Shown one piece after another: positions 11,508-23,790 of a stretch of 64,000 nucleotides of DNA. Made by a program: the position numbers and the translations under genes. Origin of the DNA: Medicago truncatula. Taxonomy: Eukaryota; Streptophyta; Magnoliopsida; Fabales; Fabaceae. The stretch is from positions 31,966,494-32,030,493 of the forward strand of contig NC_053045.1 of NCBI RefSeq assembly GCF_003473485.1, in the 5' to 3' direction. How positions within the stretch are numbered: position 1 is the first letter of the stretch; every line of letters begins with the position of its first letter. The notes under the pieces are model-generated. The model did not search any database. It was not told the DNA's origin and worked only from the letters and a program-made list of their open reading frames with translations.

Positions 11508-12731
11508 ATGATGGATAGTATTTGGAGTGTTCTCCTTTTGGCGGGGGGGCCTCAATCCAACTCATCATTACCGCCGATAGAACAATTTGTTCTGGAAGAT
11601 CTCATCACTGAAGTCCTATCTTGCCTTAACGTGAAAACCATCTTGCGATTCAAATGTGTGAGCAAGTCATGGAACACTCTCATCTCCGATCCAGCCTATG
11701 TCAAAAAATACCTTAACAAGTCGTCAAATAACCCACACCTCATACTCAAACCACCAACTTTTAAATACCTTATGAGTTGTGTCAATACCATACATGTGCA
11801 CCGTTTCCTCAAAAATCGTTGTATCATTTTTTCAAGGGACAATTGTCGCGGTGGTTTGAATTCCAATAATTGTGAAGTGGTTGGTTCATGCAATGGATTA
11901 TTGTGCTTTCTTCTTAGTTCTCGTAATATGGAGTGTTATAAGTATTCGTTTCGTTTATGGAACCCTGACACGGGTACAAGGTATGCCGAATTTGGGACTT
12001 GTTATGAATATGACCTTTGTGGGATCTCTTTAATGTTCACTTTTGGCTGTGACATTTTAACTGGAACTTACAATGTGTTGGAGTTTCACAAAGAACAAGA
12101 TAAAGACAACCATGGTCTATTGAAAAGTCAGGTCAGAGTTCCCAATTTGGATGATGATTGTTGGAGAAATATCAACATTTTCCCTATGATTATTTGGAAT
12201 AGTGTTGTGCATTTATGTGGTGAAGTTTACTGGTTGGCTATGCAAAACTATTTTATCCTTTTTATGATAAGGCATGTATTACTCATGTTGATCAACTCAT
12301 GATTCTTTCCCTTGATCTTTCGACCGAGACATACATCCAATTTTCGAAACCTTTTGATTTTCATGCCATACTAACAGCCAACTCTTCAGGTTCTTTTGGA
12401 CCGCCTTTGCTTTTCGCATGATTTCAAGAAAACTGAATTTGTTATATGACAAAGGAAATAGTTTGGGGTTCAGGAGTCTTGGACTCAATTATTTAGAATT
12501 GACTACTTTAATCTTGCAATGAACGACCTTAGATTCTCATATGGTCCATTGTTGTTGCCATTGTACCTTTCTACTAAAGGAGATACTTTGATATTGGCTT
12601 GTTATGAAGATGACAAAGCAATTATCTATAACAAGAGAGTAAATATAGTAGAGAGAATTAAAATTTTTAAAAATTTATGTCAGTTCTCTTATGTTGAAAG
12701 TTTAGTTTCAAGTTCAACTCATTCGAAGTAA
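11508..12731 (+). pseudogene. F-box gene relic (F-box plus FBA-type interaction domain), left arm
   Basis: The reading frame starts MMDSIWSVLL and contains an F-box (about residues 28-70: VLEDLITEVLSCLNVKTIL ... SKSWNTLISDP). It is followed by the FBA-type region of the large legume F-box family (VGSCNGLLCFLL, RLWNPDTGTRY, FGCDILTGTYNVLEF, WRNINIFP). Intact family members act as substrate adaptors of SCF ubiquitin ligases. The frame breaks near 12265 in a T-run, again near 12355, and a stop follows; the C-terminal part resumes at 12519 (LRFSYGPLLLPLYLS). The start codon sits only 2 bp beyond the solo-LTR target duplication, so the native promoter is displaced by 2.1 kb. It is paired with the inverted copy at 18713-19937. 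Confidence 0.8.
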
Positions 12732-14421
12732 GTACTCTTGTACTATTTTCAATTGTTTGAATATATGGTAATTCTGAATGTTGTTTTAAGATATTTGTTG
12801 TAACACCCCGAAAATTACATGTAATGATTTAACGAAGTTAATTAGAAGAATTCTTGATTTTTTTTTATATAATAATGGTGTTGTGATGCTAGAATATTAT
12901 GTTAGCTACAAAGAAATAGACATATGATGATTAATGACGTTCTATGAGGATTATTATGATGAAAGGGAAAAATAAATAAAGTAATATAGAGGCGGGAGGT
13001 GTAGAATAGAAGTTTTAATTAAGTGGGGGAGGGAGAAGTAAAAAATAATATAAAATAGAATGACATGAATAATATTATGAGGTTAGCCCATATATAAATA
13101 GAGAATTAACAATCAAGGTTGCCACTTTTGCTGAAATGTAGAAGCAAGAGAAGAAGAGAGAAGAGGAGGAGAAAACCCTAGTTTCGGATAAGAGAGCCGG
13201 AAAGCTGTGGCTTCGAAGATTCGAGGTAAGGGGGAGATTCCTACCACTTTAGGGTGTTTAATCTATGATGGCGGTAACTTTATTTAGTATGATATGTTAT
13301 TGTGATGTGAATTATGATGAAATTATGATGATGAATAAAGGTAATGATATTGTTGAACAAATGGAATTTGTGGAGATTAATTTAGGGTTTATAAACTGAA
13401 AAGAATAGGTAATCCGGTAAGATAATGGAAAAATTTGTGTTTAGATGATAGGGTAACCATAGGTAATGTCTCCTATCAATTTAGGATCAAACGAGGTCAA
13501 AAACAGAGATTTCTAGCCAAGTTAGGAGCAAATTCGAGGGTAAAAATGCTATTTTCTGGGTTCTGAAACTGTCCCAATCGTGCCACGATTGAAGTCCAAC
13601 ATGCCATGATTTTTTCAGGAACGAAAATCATTTTTAAGCTGTCAGAAACGTGCCACGATTGGAACCCAACGTGCCACGATGCAATGTGGACTTAAACTAA
13701 TTTTTGAGCCACTTTTATGCCTCCAAAGGGTTCCTTAGATGTATAGTAAGGTCCCAAATCAATAAACTTATATGAGAGGAGTTTAAATAAGGGTTATGAG
13801 AGTAGTTTCAGAAGACATAATGAATTTAAAACAATACGAGTATCAAAAGTATTAAAGGAGAACTAAAGTAAGGATATGGGTTATTCGATGACTGTAGTGA
13901 TAGGAAATATTTGATGAGCCTTAAACATAATTTGGTGAGAGGGAGATATGACTATTATACGAGAGAATACAGAAGGATAATTGTGGTAGTCGTCAATGAC
14001 AAATGAATTCCCAATGTAAAGGTAAGAGTCGTAAACTATTAAATCTAAATGAGAGAGTATGCTTAAGTGTCATTAGGATTGATTATCTCAAAAATCAAAA
14101 GAGATTAGGTAGTGAAACGATGAAGGACTTAGAAGCAAAGTAGAGAGAGTTGTGAGAGGGTAATTCAAGAACTAATGAAGATGAAAATAGTAGTAAATTA
14201 GAGTAAAGGATAGATGCAACGATGAGACTATATGAAGAGTAAGAACTAGGGTAAATTAAAGAGACATGATGGTAAAGGAATAAGGTAATAAATGACGTTA
14301 ATGATGTGGCAAAGTATGAAGTAAGGTGCAAAATATGAATGGGTTAAAGAAGTGAAAATACGATGATAAGAGGGAATAATAGAGTAGATGGCTAAAGGTA
14401 ATTGATGAGGTTAAACATAAT

Positions 14422-16532
14422 TGTAACACCCTGTTTTCCCAACATAAAAATTTCTTAACAATTATCAGAGTAAACATCATAAAACGGGATATCACATTTA
14501 AACATAAACGTAAATAGTCAAATAACAATTTAACTTTCAACGAAATAGCAGCGGAATTATGTCATCAACCATAAATAAGTTTGGCACGCAGGCCTCGTCA
14601 TAATATCTCAGTTAAACAACTTAAGCATAAATATCATAGTCAAATACGTAAAGGAAATGAAGCATGCAATCAAGAACCCTATCCCGTTACGTATCAGAGC
14701 AACCTAAACGACTCAGTGAGGAACACGTCACTCACGACAGCAACACACCACTCTAAGCTCGATCACCTGCAAGTTACTCATACGAATAGCAACATTTTCA
14801 AGCAGAAGGGGTGAGATTTCACAAAACAATAATATTAATCAATATAATTCAACAATCAACAACATAAAACTTCAACATAAGCATCTTAAATATCATAGCA
14901 TCATAGATAATAATATATCAAGTAATCACTTCATTTAAACATCATAAATCTCATAGCAGTTTAACATCTTTCATCATTGACTCGACTATGCGACTATGCA
15001 ACTTAGACCTCTTATATGCATGTGGTACCAATTCAGGGCATGAGCCCCCATCGTTATTTGAGTATTAATATACTTCCAGGGCATAAGCCCCCATCGTTAA
15101 TTTGAGCCAATGCTCCATCGTGTTGAGTACTAAGCTCCAGGGCATGAGCCCCCAACATATGTATGCTAATGCATGGACTCGATCTCTTAAAACATCTTAA
15201 TCATCATCTCTTATGTATCCAATAATTTGGAGGTTCAACATCATTTTGATCATCTTATATCGACTCATGCAACATAGTTAAATAACAATAGCAGCATAGA
15301 CAGATTGAAACAACAGTATGACATCACATAACGATATCAAATAAAAGCAACATCTCAATCACTCATTCATAACTCAAGTAATACAATTAATCATTAAAAC
15401 ACATTATAATCAACATTAACATTTCATAACAGCTTCACAGTTTGCAGTTAACATCTTATATAGGTCACATTACCACCCAAGGGTCCATCTCTAATCAAAT
15501 TATGCGACACAGATCGCAACATCCTCACTTGCACTCAGTTCTGGAAGTGCTCGCGAGGCGAGAGCATCTGCTCGCCATGGCGAGTACAAGCCAGATTTTC
15601 AACTAATGTTGTTCTAAGCTAAACCAGGTTCAAATCTCATTCCAAGTTATCATTTAATCATTAATGAACATCTTTAGGCACTCAAAAACATCTAAGGTTC
15701 AACTCAAAAGTCAAAAGTACAGAATTCTACATGCTCTCTGGTCATGCTCGCTATGGCGAGTAACATTGTTCGATGTGGCGAGCTGCGACGTGCAACTCGC
15801 GAGGCGAGGGAAAATGGCTCGCATGGCGAGCGATGAACTTCATCACTTGCGAGGCGAGGATCATCGTTCGCGAGGGCGAGCGATGAATACAGGCTCGGGC
15901 AGAAGTGCAGTTTTTACAAAAATCCATCATCTCACGAGGTTTTAAGCTTAATTTCAGTTCCAGAATTCATCCTATTCATAATCTAAGGTCAAAGGACGGT
16001 TTATGCATCAATCTAACAGTTTAACACCATTGGATCATCAATTTCACCTATTAACCCTAATTTCATAAATTTCTTAATTCAATCCTAACTTGTTAATTTG
16101 ATTATCAGAATTACATAGATTAATAAAACTGAATCGTTAGTCTCACCCTTACCTTGTTTGAAGAAAATCGCAGCTTTCCTAGGTGTTCTCCCTTCTCTTG
16201 GCTTTATCTCCCTTTTCTCCAAAAACAGTCGTACGTACTAACTTTTCTAAAAACCTAGGTCTTTCCTTTTTATATCTCCTCCTAATATCTTATCTTATCT
16301 CTCTTTCTCCCCCAAAACTCTCTAAAATCTCAAAACAGCCCCTAACTAAATATTTTATTTTATTTTCAAATCTTATTTTATTAAACAACAGAATAAGTCT
16401 CATCTCCTCATAAAAATCATCATATCACATAAATCATCTCAAATCATCGTAAATCACACATATATTATATAAATATAATATAACTCGTCTAGACTCAATT
16501 AAATAATTAATTAATTAAAAGTGGGCGTTACA
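14422..16532. mobile_element. Solo LTR, Ty3/gypsy-type, family A copy 2 (nested)
   Basis: Begins TGTAACACCCTG and ends GTGGGCGTTACA, with target duplication ATAAT (14417-14421 and 16533-16537). Same family as 9413-11500, including the GCGAGGCGAG motif cluster (15540-15900). It sits inside the family B LTR, so it is the later insertion of the two. Confidence 0.8.
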
Positions 16533-17744
16533 ATAATCGCCTTAAATAATAATGAACTTAGAAAGGTTGTTAGGTTGTAGGGAATAAGAGTTAATATAAG
16601 CGGTAATGCTAAAGAGTTGATGAGGTGCATATAAACGAGGAGAAGGATAGGTGGGTTAAATGAACGGATAAGATGAAGGATGAAGTGTGTCAGTGGGAGT
16701 AAAAGATGTAGAGAATGAAAATTAAACTAATGGTGGGTGTAAGATTTAGATATGATGTGAATATGACAAAATTATGAGTTAGACATAGGTAGACGAATAT
16801 ATGGTGTAAAATAATTATGAGTTGCTAATGACGTAAGATGATGATGTTATGATTATTAAAGTCGAATGATGTAAAATGATGTATGACGAATGACATACTT
16901 GTTTTCTAATAACAAGCAATATGACGAGTAACTATGACGTAAAGATGATGTGTTGTTTATGTGTCTTCTAAATTATGTTTTGGTGGGTCCACATGCATCA
17001 TATCATACTGCATAATGACGGATTTAAGTTCAGTAACACACCTCACACTTACATTATTATGACGATAGGATCCGGTACCGGCATGCATGTAGGTCTAGGA
17101 ATGAAGTATGTTGCATATAGGTCATGTTAGGTGAACTGTGATATGTGCTAATGATGTGAATATGATATTTGTGTTAAAGGTGTGCATAAGATGTATGCGT
17201 TAATGATGTTTATGAAATGAGTTGTGTGAATATTATGATGGATGATTGATGATGGTATGATGAATGATTGATGATGATGAGATGAATGACCGATGAAGAT
17301 ATGATTATCTACTTTATTATTCATGTATCCCAATATATTTTATGATGTGAATTCTCACCCCTTTGTTGTTGTTTGTGTATTTTGGTGTCTGTACCCTTAG
17401 GGTACAAATATTCAAGACGAGGAGCTTTAGATTTGCGAGATTCTTAGAAGGTGGCGATGGGGACATACCACCATAGCTATTATTTGGGATATTAAGTAGT
17501 CGAATAGATACGTGCTCTGATCTGTAACACTGAGGTTCGGTTAAGCGTTGAATGTCCTTAAATTATAAAGTTAATTTAAGCACTATGATGTTTTAAGCTA
17601 TTTTTCCTAAATAATGTTAAAGACAAGACATTTATAATTATGAAAATTTATGAAGTATCTTCCGATGTTGTATCTGATTCTCTATTATTTTATTAAGTGG
17701 AAGATGAATGAATATGTGTGGCATCCTTTTTCGTTAAAACCATG

Positions 17745-17788
<44 letters not shown>
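17745..17788. repeat. (ATT)n microsatellite
   Basis: About 15 uninterrupted ATT units shortly before the 3' end of the family B LTR. Confidence 0.95.
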
Positions 17789-17791
<3 letters not shown>

Positions 17792-18166
17792 AAATTACTG
17801 TCGGGAATTAGGGTGTTACATTTGTCATGTTATAATAACATATGTGAATAATTATCTATTGGTCATTGTTAATTGTAAGCTAGCTAGATTAGAATAAAAC
17901 CAATTGATTCCTTCTTGTATATTACAAAAAATGTTAAATACAATTGAAACCTTAATAATGTATTAGTTTCATTTGCTTCAAAATAGTATTATGTATAACC
18001 GTAGTGATTGTAATCTATTCAAAACTTAATTGTCTATTTGTCATTTATGTTAAATAGATGTGCACATATTATTCTTTAAGTTAATATATCATATATGAAC
18101 TTTAATATAAAAAAAGATCCAAGTCATAAAGTAAAGTTAGAAAAATGTGGTTGGTTTTAAGCAATT

Positions 18167-18300
18167 CAAGTTCCTATCCTCATAAGAAAAATATAATCAA
18201 GAAGATGGCAAAAAAATATTACTATTTCAAGTTCAAGTTCTTACCCTCATAACTAAAATATAATCAAGAAGATGGCAGAAGAAAAAAAAATTATTGTTTC
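18167..18300. repeat. 67-bp direct repeat at the centre of the inverted duplication
   Basis: Two imperfect copies (18167-18233 and 18234-18300), each beginning CAAGTTC and containing ATATAATCAAGAAGATGGC. They lie in the unpaired spacer between the two arms. Confidence 0.7.
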
Positions 18301-18712
18301 ATAGTTTCTATAAGTTGATCAAGTTCTCAAGTGTTTCTCTATATGTATGGAGGCTTTTGAACAACAATATTTCCAAAAGAAAAACTTGACAAATATTATG
18401 TGCACATCTATTTAACATAAATGACAAATAGACAGTTGAGTTATGAACAGGTTAAAATCACTATGGTTATGTGATGTATATGTAGTACAATTTTGAAGCA
18501 AATCGAACTAATACGGAATTAAGGTTTCAGTTGTATTTAACATTTTTTAGTAATATTCAAGAAGGAATCAATTTGGTTTTATTTTAGTCTGTCTTAAATT
18601 AACAATGACCAATAGATAATCATTCACACATGTTATTATAATATGACACAGATCTTAAAACAACATTCAGAATTACCATATATCCAAACAATTGAAAATA
18701 ATATAAGAGTAC

Positions 18713-19937
18713 TTACTTCGAATTAGTTGAAGTTGAAATCAAACTTTCAATATAAGAGAACCGACGTAGATTTTTGAAAATTATAATTCTCTCTAATTTA
18801 TTTACTCTCTTGTTATAGATAATTGCTTTGTCATCTTCATAACAAGCCAATATCAAAGTATCTCCATTAGTAGAAAGGTACAATGGCAACAACAATGGAC
18901 CAGATGAGAATCCAAGGTCGTGCATTGCAAGATTAAAGTAGTCAATTCTAAATAACTGAGTCTAAGACTCTTGAACCCTAAACTCTTTCATTTGCCATGT
19001 AACAAATTCTAATTTCTTGAAATCATGCGAAAAGCAAAGGCGGTCCAAAAGAACCGGAAGAGTTGACTGTTCGTATGGCATGAAAATCAGAAGACTTCAA
19101 AAATTGGATGTATGTCTCGGTCGAAAGATCAAGGGAAAGAATCACGAGTTGATCAACATGAGTAATACATCCCTCATCATAAAAAGGATAAAAAATAGTT
19201 TTGCATAGCCAACCAATAAAAGTGCACCACTCAAATGCACAACACTATTCCGAAGAATCATAGGGAAAGTGTTTGTATTTCTCCAGCAATCATCATCTAA
19301 ATTGAGAACTCTGACCTGACTTTTCAATAGACCATGGTTGTCTTTATCTTTCTCTTCACGAAACTCCACCACCTTGTAAGTTCCAGTTAAAATGTCACAA
19401 CCAAAAGTGAACACTAAAGAGATCGCACAAGGGTCATAGTCATAACAAGTCCCAAATTCAACAAACCTTGTACTTGTGGCATGGTTCCATAGACAAAACC
19501 AATACTTATAACACTCCATATTACGAGAACTAAGAAGAAAGCACAACGATCCATTGCATGAACCAACCACTTCACATTTATTGGAATTTAAACCACTGCG
19601 GAAATTGTCACGGGAATAAATGATACGACAATTCTATAGGGAATGGTGCATAAGTATGGTATTAGACACTGTTCATAAGCTATTTAAAAGTTGGTGGTTT
19701 GATTATGAGGTGTGGGATTTTTTACGACTTGCTAATGTGTTTTTTGACAAAGGTTGGATCGGAGATGAGAGTGTTCCACGACTTGCTCACACAATTGAAT
19801 CGCAGGATGGTTTTCATGTTAAGGCGAGATAGGACTTCGGTGATGAGATCTTCCAGAACAAATTGTTTCATCGGCAATGGTGAATTGGATTGACGGACCC
19901 CCACCAAAAGGAGAACACTCCTGATACTATCCATCAT
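18713..19937 (-). pseudogene. F-box gene relic, right arm (inverted copy)
   Basis: Minus-strand counterpart of 11508-12731. It starts MMDSIRSVLLLVG with the F-box (VLEDLITEVLSRLNMKTIL ... SKSWNTLISDP), then stops after KKHISKS. The FBA-type middle (VGSCNGSLCFLL, FGCDILTGTYKVVEF, WRNTNTFP) reads from about 19570, and the C-terminal part (LGFSSGPLLLPLYLS) from 18925. It has several lesions. The T-run that is one base short in the left copy is one base long here, so those changes are independent. A shift near GATTTTCATGCC appears common to both copies. Confidence 0.78.
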
Positions 19938-20322
19938 TAATAGTTGTGCAGAAACAAAAACATAAATGAAATAATATCCAAAGTAATTAGAAAGAAGATA
20001 ACATATCTTGAGTGATGTTATTTTACTCTCATGATCTTATCCATCATAGCATCGCAGTGACATTGAAGTTGAAACACACAGACCCATTTGGTGCGACAAT
20101 AACAATATAATTTGTGGTAGTGACGTTGAAGTATATCGCATAAACTCAATGAATGAAAATCAGTTGTAGCCAAAATGTAAAAACCCTAACATTGCAGTTG
20201 CAGTGAGTTTTTAGCGTGATGTTATAACTCTCTTGTAAATTGGCCAAATTGGAGGTATGCGGGCCCATGAGGTGACACCAAACACCAATTCTTTTTAGGC
20301 CTCCAATGTCTCTTAGGAACCT

Positions 20323-21730
20323 GGTGATTGCTTTTTAAGCCCCCCTAAAATCTCCAAAGCCCTCTAAAATATCAAATTTGCCCTTTTATACAACATTTGG
20401 TAGATATATACCAAACTAGTTAGGAAGATAACTACGGGATGCTCAATTACACAATCCGATAGATATAACCTGGATTCGTTAGGGAGATAACTTCAGAACG
20501 GCGTGTTACGGAAATTGCTATGTTTAACAACAATTATTATATAAGACACGACAATATATTATCTCTCTATCAGACTTCTGACAGATCACAAATAATGAAA
20601 AACAAAAGAGATTTTATCACCAAGTCGTAGGAAACCAATTTAAGCATCCCAGTCACAAAACCGTTAACAAATTGTATCTATTATTAATCTCAGAAGAATT
20701 GTTTGATTTCGTTATGATCAGAATAGTCAAATTAGAAACGACTTTCCACTTATACATAATATTTTTCATCTCTTCGTACAAAGCTAATGATGACAATGAT
20801 AGAGATTATCAATGTAAAAGTTAAATGGATGGAGCAAATAAATGAAAGTAACAACATGAAAACAATAAAAGACAGAACGCATGGATGGAGCAAAAAAAGG
20901 AAAGTAACAACATGAAAACAAAGAAAGGCAGAATGTATGATTCAATTATTGTATAAAAATTAATTCAACCTTTGTGACAAGAACCAGAAAGCATAGAGTA
21001 TAGAGAGGCTTTGCAAAGTAATTAGATGCTTGTCAAAAACCAAAATCAATTGAACGCATGAATTCAAAACTAATAACCCCTGCCCCAAGAAATATATTCC
21101 AAACAAAATATCTAAAATTATCATTGTAACAATAGACTCTTACTATCACTGCCACAGAGTTATTTTATGGTCATAGTTCCATTCTGTTTTATGTAACTAT
21201 GTCTTTGTACGATTCACATATCTTTAACTTTACTGCTAATTAACATGATGTTTATGTCATGTTTAGCAAATGAATTGCTTTCCGAAAATATTTATATAAA
21301 AAGAAGTCTTGTTCTTATAATTAAGCATGTGTTCATATCAAAAGAATGAAAATTATGCAGACTTTCAATGTAATAGGAAGAAATATGATTTACCTGTTAA
21401 TTGATTGCAATTGAGTGAAGTTAATATTGTTGGTATGATTCTTATGAAAAGTTGTAAAGTTTAGAATATAATTCAAGTGGAGTGCAAAAGAGCAATTAAG
21501 AGAACCAAAATTGTGTTATGTCTTATATAACCACTGTGTCTCGTAACATGCCGTTCTGAAGTTATCTCCCTAACGAATCTGGATTATATCTACCGGATCG
21601 TGTAATTGAGCATCCCGTAGTTATCTTCCTAACTGGTTCGGTATATATCTACCATATGTTGTATAAAAGGGCAAATTCGGTATATTAGGGGCCTTTGGAG
21701 ATTTTAGGGGGGGCTTAAAAAGCAACCACC
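20323..21730. mobile_element. Foldback / MULE-like non-autonomous DNA element
   Basis: Two terminal inverted repeats of about 200 bp (20323-20520 and 21533-21730) face each other. The outer ends read GGTGATTGCTTTTTAAGCCC and, on the complement, GGTGGTTGCTTTTTAAGCCC. The 1 kb interior is AT-rich, non-coding and holds a 56-bp direct repeat (20825-20936). Long terminal inverted repeats suit non-autonomous Mutator-like or foldback elements. The flanks TAGGAACCT and TAGGAGAAA only partly match as a 9-bp target duplication, so the exact ends are unsure. Confidence 0.7.
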
Positions 21731-22289
21731 TAGGAGAAAACGCATTAAAATACCATTAGACATGCGTTAACTGGATTTAGATTCTCTCAAGTTTTCTCCA
21801 TTTTCAATCTCTACCATTAAAATACCACAATCACTTTTCTTTATAATCTAACTCTCACTTTCTCTCTCATATTTGATTGAGAGAATCCAAATCCATGTAA
21901 TTCCGGAGATAACTCTTGGAGGGATTTTTTTTATATATAATTTTAAGATCTTAAAAAAAAATAGATAACTTCCATAAAGTTTTTTCAACAAAAATAGATA
22001 TTGAGGGATCTAAAAAGAAATCCTCAACACCGAGTTATTGGGTTATAATTTTTCTCTCTCATTACCTCCTAATTTGAAAAGATTTATCTTTTATCCGACA
22101 TACGTACCTTCACCCCTACAAACTATTAAAAATACCAATTTTGTCCCTTTTGCCATTTAATTTTTTACACTTCGCTTTTCACCCTCACTTTCAAACTTTT
22201 CAGATACGACGTGAGTTCACCACCACAAGAAATTTCCGATAATTAAAGAAGTATGTAAGTTGATAGAGGTATAACGTTCAATTTTAGTC
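21731..22289. other. Spacer without a recognised gene
   Basis: AT-rich sequence with A and T runs between the foldback element and the MULE transposase scrap. Nothing further is visible. Confidence 0.4.
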
Positions 22290-22580
22290 CAAGTTGTTAA
22301 ACAAGTTTTCAATTGTGCTAATAATGGACAATACATGCAAAACTAATAAATTCAAATTGTTGCTCCTTGATATTGTAGGTACGACATCAACAAATTTGAC
22401 ATTTGTGGTGGCATTTGCTTATATAGAATCTACGCGGACGAAAAACTTTTTGTTGGATATTAGAGAAGTTGAATGATTGTTTTATTAAGGAAGGTTTGTT
22501 TCCTCAATTGATTTTGACTGATATAAATCTTGCTTTGATGAACACAATTGAAGTTGTATTTCCACAAACTAGTAATTAGC
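22290..22580 (+). pseudogene. Mutator-like (MULE/FAR1-related) transposase fragment
   Basis: The frame reads IVLIMDNTCKTNKFKLLLLD followed by IVGTTSTNLTFVVAFAYIES, matching the MULE transposase core (typical: VLIMDSTYKTNKYRMPLLE, VGVTSTGLTFSVAFA). Past residue 60 the similarity continues across frames, so the fragment carries at least two lesions. It is a short piece of the catalytic region with no recognisable element ends. It lies about 550 bp from the foldback element, but a link between the two is not shown. Confidence 0.65.
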
Positions 22581-22984
22581 TTTGTTGGTGGTGACAGATT
22601 GTCCTCTCTGTTGCGGCATTAATGCACCTTCAATCGCATTTTCCGCCTCGTCACCTGGACATTTTCAATATCGGCTCACGTTCATTGTGTTGAGGATGTA
22701 TCTGTTCGGTGACATTCTCCATTGTAGGATCAATAATTGCCTCAGTACCATCTATGTTTGCGCCAGCAACAGAAGTATCATCCTTTCTGTTAGTTACGAT
22801 TTTAGGGTGTACATGTATTGTTGGCAATTTCCAAAATAGAATCTTTAGGTACTGTAGTCAAAGCTGGAGCTGAAAATGCTTTCGAGGAGCCGATACCATA
22901 CGGGTTCTCCTTTTCCACAAATTTTTGAATTGTATGCTTCGGCGTCGGTGTCGACTTTTTACCACGATCAACTTTCTCCAAATC

Positions 22985-23790
22985 TTCCTTTCACATTATC
23001 CAGCGGTAAGCGGTCACATCATGACCGATAATTTGACAATGGGAACAAAAATCAGGCATCCATTCATATTCAACTACTAGCTTGAATGTACACCTCTTTC
23101 TTTCAACCATAATTTCACCAAATATATGGTTAGAAAAATCAACATCCACTAACACCCTCACATAGTGACCAAATATTTTATTTTGGGTTGTAGTGTCAAT
23201 AATTAAAGGAGTGTCAATTGCTCCAGCAATTTCACGAAGAATTTCGATCACTCCAATACTCTTGAGGCAATTCCAACAATCAAATTCATACTTGTGCATG
23301 AGTTTACCTTTGGGAGTGCCTCTTAAAGTCCGTTGTCCATTTTGAGAGCCGAAGCAAACCTGGTTTCTTATTGATCGTGCCTTGTGACCAAATTGTCCTC
23401 AGATCCTCCATTGATCCAAATGTAAATTCAAAGAAACCCATACCAAGTGAGATAGGACACTAATGATGCTCTGTTTTCCAAATTTTTAACAACTTCACAG
23501 AGACTTCCTTAGGTGTATATGGTTTGTCTTATTTGCTAAGTATCAATCTTCCATGAAGTTTTAGTTGACAATCCTTCACATTATTTTCCTATTTCTGCTG
23601 AGTTATCTTGATACAAAGTGAATATCCTTTAACCTCCGAAAGAGGAAGTGGTTCGTTATGCACAACTTCAGAATTCGAGACAATTTGGGCAAAAGATTTT
23701 GTGGCCACAGAATCACAGTTTGTGAGTGCTGCGCTCCTGCTAGCCACCGCTTGAATATGAGGCAGTACACCAAAACAATTGAAAATGTAT
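22985..23790 (-). pseudogene. LINE ORF1-like fragment (DUF4283 plus zinc knuckle)
   Basis: Reading on the minus strand, pieces in order are SFAQIVSNSEV, the DUF4283-type block (LGMGFFEFTFGSMEDLRTIW, KPGLLRLSKWTTDF) and the block GTPLIIDTTTQ-type with VLVDVDFSNHIFGEIMVER. A zinc knuckle follows (CSHCQIIGHDVTAYRW), in which the last cysteine of CX2CX4HX4C is Tyr. This arrangement is that of ORF1 proteins of plant L1-like LINEs. Several frame breaks and stops are present. No reverse transcriptase follows, so only an ORF1 piece remains. Confidence 0.7.

Larger units (their letters stand above)
12799..17820. mobile_element. Solo LTR, Ty3/gypsy-type, family B, containing a nested family A LTR
   Basis: Begins TGTAACACCCCGAAAA and ends GGGAATTAGGGTGTTACA, with a perfect 5-bp target duplication TTTGT (12794-12798 and 17821-17825). 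Without the nested element at 14422-16532 it is about 2.9 kb. No coding region was recognised, consistent with one long solo LTR. It contains short repeats around CGTGCCACGATT (13575-13680) and an ATT microsatellite near its end. It lies in the left arm of the F-box inverted duplication and so is younger than it. Confidence 0.7.
9346..20010. repeat. Large inverted duplication carrying an F-box gene, split by LTR insertions
   Basis: The left arm can be followed from ATGTTATCTTC at about 9346 to 9412, then 11501-12798, then 17821-18075. The right arm is its reverse complement from about 20010 down to 18390. Each arm without insertions is about 1.6 kb and includes the F-box gene and its 3' flank. 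The unpaired centre is about 18076-18390. The left arm is interrupted by solo LTRs at 9413-11500 and 12799-17820; the right arm has neither. The arms have diverged clearly by substitutions and small indels, so the duplication is not recent. Confidence 0.8.

Noticed and set aside
12265-12302. Both F-box copies seem to end with the same shifted peptide (VLLMLINS), as if sharing one frameshift.
   Set aside because: The T-run is one base short on the left and one long on the right, and the right copy has an extra upstream base. The frames coincide by chance; these are separate events.
17745-17788. Possible CRISPR-like or minisatellite array.
   Set aside because: It is a plain ATT microsatellite; no spacer-repeat structure exists in the window.
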